Source of the DNA: Nissolia schottii
Taxonomy: Eukaryota > Streptophyta > Magnoliopsida > Fabales > Fabaceae
Direction of reading: 5' to 3'
NCBI GenBank assembly: GCA_003254905.1
Contig: QANU01013744.1
Coordinates: 1,304,438-1,368,437 of the forward strand
Length of the DNA stretch: 64,000 nt
Of the stretch, positions 61,101-64,000 are shown piece after piece (within the stretch, counting starts at the first letter, position 1; each line of letters begins with the position of its first letter). The notes beneath the pieces were generated by a model, which ran no database searches, had not been told where the DNA came from, and saw nothing but the letters and a program-made list of their open reading frames with translations. Made by a program: the position numbers and the translations under genes.

Positions 61101-62866
61101 ACAGGTCATCATTACTATAATAAAACAGTCAAGATATACTATAACAAATCTTACACTAGTAAAGATATACTATAACAAACCTTATTGGGAGAGAAACTCT
61201 TTTATTTATTTATTTATTATCAAATAAATTCATGTTTTCCATAATAGTTAAAGTTTTGATTGTTTTCTTTTGTTGTGATTTTTTACTTCTTAAAAAATTA
61301 ATGTTTTAGATGTTATGTAAATTCTTTTGCTCGATGAAAAATAAAAGGAATCTCTCCTCTCATTGGTCATTCATCCTGAAAGGTCAAGGATTGGTTCCAT
61401 CTGCTGGTTGTGCTTCAAGATTCTTTTATTCTTCCTTTATCACTTATAAAATGCGTGAGTTAGTGTATTATTGGTCCACCGATAGCGACTGCCGACTTAT
61501 CCTATTGCCAATATTTTAGGAAAAGTTATTGAAAAAGTACAATTTTAATACCTTGGATTCAAGCACATTAATAAAGAAATTAATAAGGCTTGTATTTATC
61601 CGAGAATATCTTTAAAAAAAATTATAATAAAGTTCATCTTTTTCAATATGCTCAAATATAAAATTATAGAATTATGTTTAGACAAAAAAATTTAATGATT
61701 TAGTCAAAGGCTAAGAATTCTAAGATCAGAGAAAAGCTGAAAATGTTAACCCAACTGGCTTTAGTTGGTTGGTTGTTTCAGTGACAATTTTTGTTCAAAA
61801 GTGATCAGCTAGTTACACGTCTTAAATGAAGAAATATACCATACAAGACAAAAATAGTATTGTTTGAATTTACTCAAGGGTGACATTGATTATTGTATGA
61901 ACAAGTGAGGCATACAATATCATTTTATCTAATAATTATATAATAACTTCTATACAAAATTTTGTCAATATTTTTTTAAAATATGTAACATTATTAAAAG
62001 ATATAAGTTCAAAATACTAAATCATTTTAATTTATGCATAAGTTAATTCTCTATACGTAAGAATTAATTAATTTTAGTTTGAGAGATTCCTTTTAATAAG
62101 AGAAATAATCTTTATATTTTTTGAAAGAGGAAAAAGTTTGTAGGTAGGCATGGAAAAATCATTCCGACTTTACAACTTTTATTCATAGTAATATAGTAAT
62201 AATTAGTGGTATATACCCTCTCACAATCAAATTCATGAATTGATAGAATGAGTATAATGGTCATAATATGCGGACTCAAAAAGAAGAAAGTCCGAGCATT
62301 GAACTCTATTATATCCTGATGCTCATTTATAATAATTGAAACCATAGTATGTGACCAAGGTTTTTGTTGAATCTTGTTCCTCACTATATGGATGTTGAAA
62401 AGCTGTGACAATGCTATATATGGACGCCTATCATGAGGTTCTATATATTATTATACGTTCTAATTTTGTGAATTGTGATTGAAGAATCCAATGCAAGAAA
62501 ATTACTCCATATCGTACGACTTATATTAGTATTAAAAGTTTAATCATATTGAGAAAAGCATAATATTAATAATGTGAGGAGCGAACCAATAAAAGAAGTA
62601 ATAACATTTGATCCATGAATTGTGTAACATATAATAAGATACACTTACCGAGAGATAAATGGTAGAGGCAATAACAAAAGTCCAATAGCGACCAAGATAA
62701 GCATCAGCAACATAGGCACCTAATATGGGTGTGATCCAAATGGTGCCAACCCAATTGGTGACATTATTTGAAGAGGTGACTGTGCCTTGGTGAAGCTTCG
62801 TTGTCAAATACAGGATCAAATTTGACGATATCCCATAATAAGCCATTCTTTCAAATATCTCATACA
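58131..62866 (-). CDS. NRT1/PTR family transporter, NPF5.2 (PTR3)-like, 5' exon outside window
   Basis: Three exons are present: 62866-62649, 59657-59092 and 59007-58131, giving 553 residues from a split Val codon to the stop. NPF proteins are proton-coupled membrane transporters of nitrate, peptides or other small substrates, with 12 transmembrane helices. Seen here: the ExxER proton-coupling motif in YEIFERMAYYG, the helix-rich segment NVTNWVGTIW, the family signature GTGGTKPNISTIGADQFDD followed by FFNWWMFS, and the long central loop followed by QMLKMIPVLL. Similarity to PTR3/NPF5.2 is strong over MMAQINTLFVKQGTTLDR and IPPASL. The missing N-terminus is about 40 residues; the phase-1 acceptor at 62866 requires an upstream exon, which is not found before 64000. 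Intron 2 is 3 kb. The acceptor at 59007 is non-ideal but needed by homology. No disabling change seen. Confidence 0.9.
59658..62648 (-). other. Large intron of the NPF gene
   Basis: No transposon or nested gene recognised. ORFs at 60455-60703, 61310-61519 and 62112-62411 lack recognisable domains. A TTTA microsatellite lies at about 61201-61220. Confidence 0.6.
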
Positions 62867-64000
62867 CTGCATCCACATAATACATACATAGGAATGGACA
62901 AACATGATGTCAGTATCGTTTCCAAATATTTCAACCTAAGAGGGTTGAAGATGTAATTGATTTAGGCATCATGCTTAGTTCTTTGCTTAATTGTGTAGGC
63001 TACAGGTTGAAATCTACTTTTGTTATGAGTGCGTTTGTTTTGGTACATTACATAAAAAGTATTAAAATAAGAGACAAGCCTTAATCTATGTGGAGTATTA
63101 TTTTTTTTTTTTATTAACACTATGTGGAGTATTATATAATTCTAAGAACATGCATCCGTGACAAATTGACAATTGAATTAAGAAGCGTGTTGGGAATGTC
63201 CATGATTTGCTATACTAAAAGCTCATAATTAGTCAGTAAGTTAGGGTAATGAGATATTTTTCAATATTCTTGAAATTAGAGTTTTTCTATAGAATTAAAT
63301 ATATGATACACAATTAATGATTTGAAGCCAACTGATAGGGGTGAATAAAATACTTTATTATACTATTCTTTTTTATGAGTAAATGCAAAAGTTAGGTGGC
63401 ACTCGAAAATACTATCGATACTTTATGATCTATGCTTAATTACTATCGAAAATACTTGTATTTGGAACTCATTAATTATTAGTTGGAGCGAATAATCTAA
63501 TATGAGAGATATAGATTTGTTTTAGTTTTTAAAAACATATTAAAAAAATTAAATTTTGATATAGATCTCAAAAAGTTAAAAATAACTTTTCCTAAAAGTT
63601 ATTCTGGTTATGAAGAAAGCAATTTTATTCTTTTAATTTATATTATTTTTAAAAATTTATGTAAATACACAAAGTTGATTATTTCAAAAAATATATATTA
63701 TTTTGATAAATAAATTGAAAGAAATATATACAATGTCACTGTTCCTCCAACGCAAATTGTTTCTTCCCCAAATTTCGATAAGGATAATGACATATATCTT
63801 TCTTGCTAAATTTTCTCTTAACTATTAAACAAATAAATATATATATACATGCAATTAATGTCTTAAAATTTTGAAAGATAATTAATTTTTATTTTATTTA
63901 GTATAGTATTTCATAAGATACTCAAGAGAATCTTTTTTTGATATATAGATAGAGAATCTACTAAGAAATATTTTTGTACTTCTAATATTATAATACATTA
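62867..64000 (-). other. Probable intron 1 of the NPF gene, to the window edge
   Basis: AT-rich with no ORF. The exon that should encode the NPF N-terminus (with a conserved Trp-Lys-Ala-Cys-type segment) was not found on the minus strand, so the intron probably extends past the window. Confidence 0.5.

Noticed and set aside
62112..62411. 99-codon minus-strand ORF near the NPF gene, tested as its first exon
   Set aside because: It lies downstream of the exon at 62649-62866 in transcription order and shows no NPF similarity, so it is intronic.
1..64000. tRNA, rRNA or organelle-derived inserts
   Set aside because: None recognised by eye. tRNA-like matches were only LTR primer-binding sites; a covariance-model scan would be decisive.

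Overview
The window looks like nuclear DNA from a flowering plant, most likely a phaseoloid legume. It is AT-rich, has introns with GT/AG borders, and carries TIR-NBS-LRR (TNL) immune receptor genes, an NRT1/PTR-family (NPF) transporter, and plant Ty3/gypsy, Athila-like, LINE and MULE-type elements. The legume assignment rests on the protein style and repeat types; the species cannot be read from the sequence.

Left part (1-20.4 kb). A short split gene at 1985-2780 encodes a truncated poly(A)-binding-protein-like product. A 1.3-kb element with roughly 250-300-bp inverted termini (3766-5102) carries a broken copy of a histone H4 gene, as Pack-MULEs do. Dyad repeats (5560-6330) and a block duplicated elsewhere in the window (6395-7140) follow. 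Then comes transposon sequence: a deleted Ty3/gypsy element (8375-11313, target duplication GAGGC) and an Athila-like element running from a gag-like ORF (11636) to its 3' LTR (18851-20362), apparently interrupted by about 4.2 kb of AT-rich sequence.

Centre (20.5-55 kb). A TNL cluster lies on the minus strand. TNL-A (31303-21222, 4 exons) and TNL-D (54966-47723, 4 exons) are intact in reading frame and encode TIR, NB-ARC, LRR and a C-terminal jelly-roll/Ig-like domain. TNL-C (38452-36834) is a pseudogene with a frameshift in the NB-ARC and no LRR; its 3' part is replaced by a repeat segment. All three have the same phase at the TIR/NB-ARC intron, but that intron is 73 bp in C, 3.5 kb in D and 5.7 kb in A, expanded by LTR insertions, nested in A. 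Between A and C lies a tandem array of about ten ~115-bp units. Between C and D lie a LINE remnant, a deletion-derivative LTR element (target duplication CCTTG), a degraded piece of an NPF gene, and a second copy of the block at 6.4 kb. The order block-then-TNL-3'-flank occurs twice, so the cluster probably grew by segmental duplication, and about 13.4 kb of transposon-rich sequence later separated the two parts in the left copy.

Right part (55-64 kb). A small inverted-repeat element (55886-56982) is followed by an NPF5.2/PTR3-like transporter on the minus strand (62866-58131). Its first exon lies beyond the window.

How the genes work together: the TNLs are expected to be intracellular immune receptors whose TIR domains act as NADases after effector recognition. 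The NPF protein is a membrane transporter with no evident mechanistic link to them. Nothing here points to a wholly new system; the points of interest are gene capture, nested insertions in receptor introns, a foldback 3' of TNL-A, and the duplication history. Three single N bases (27030, 28294, 44118) lie inside repeats and may mark assembly joins.
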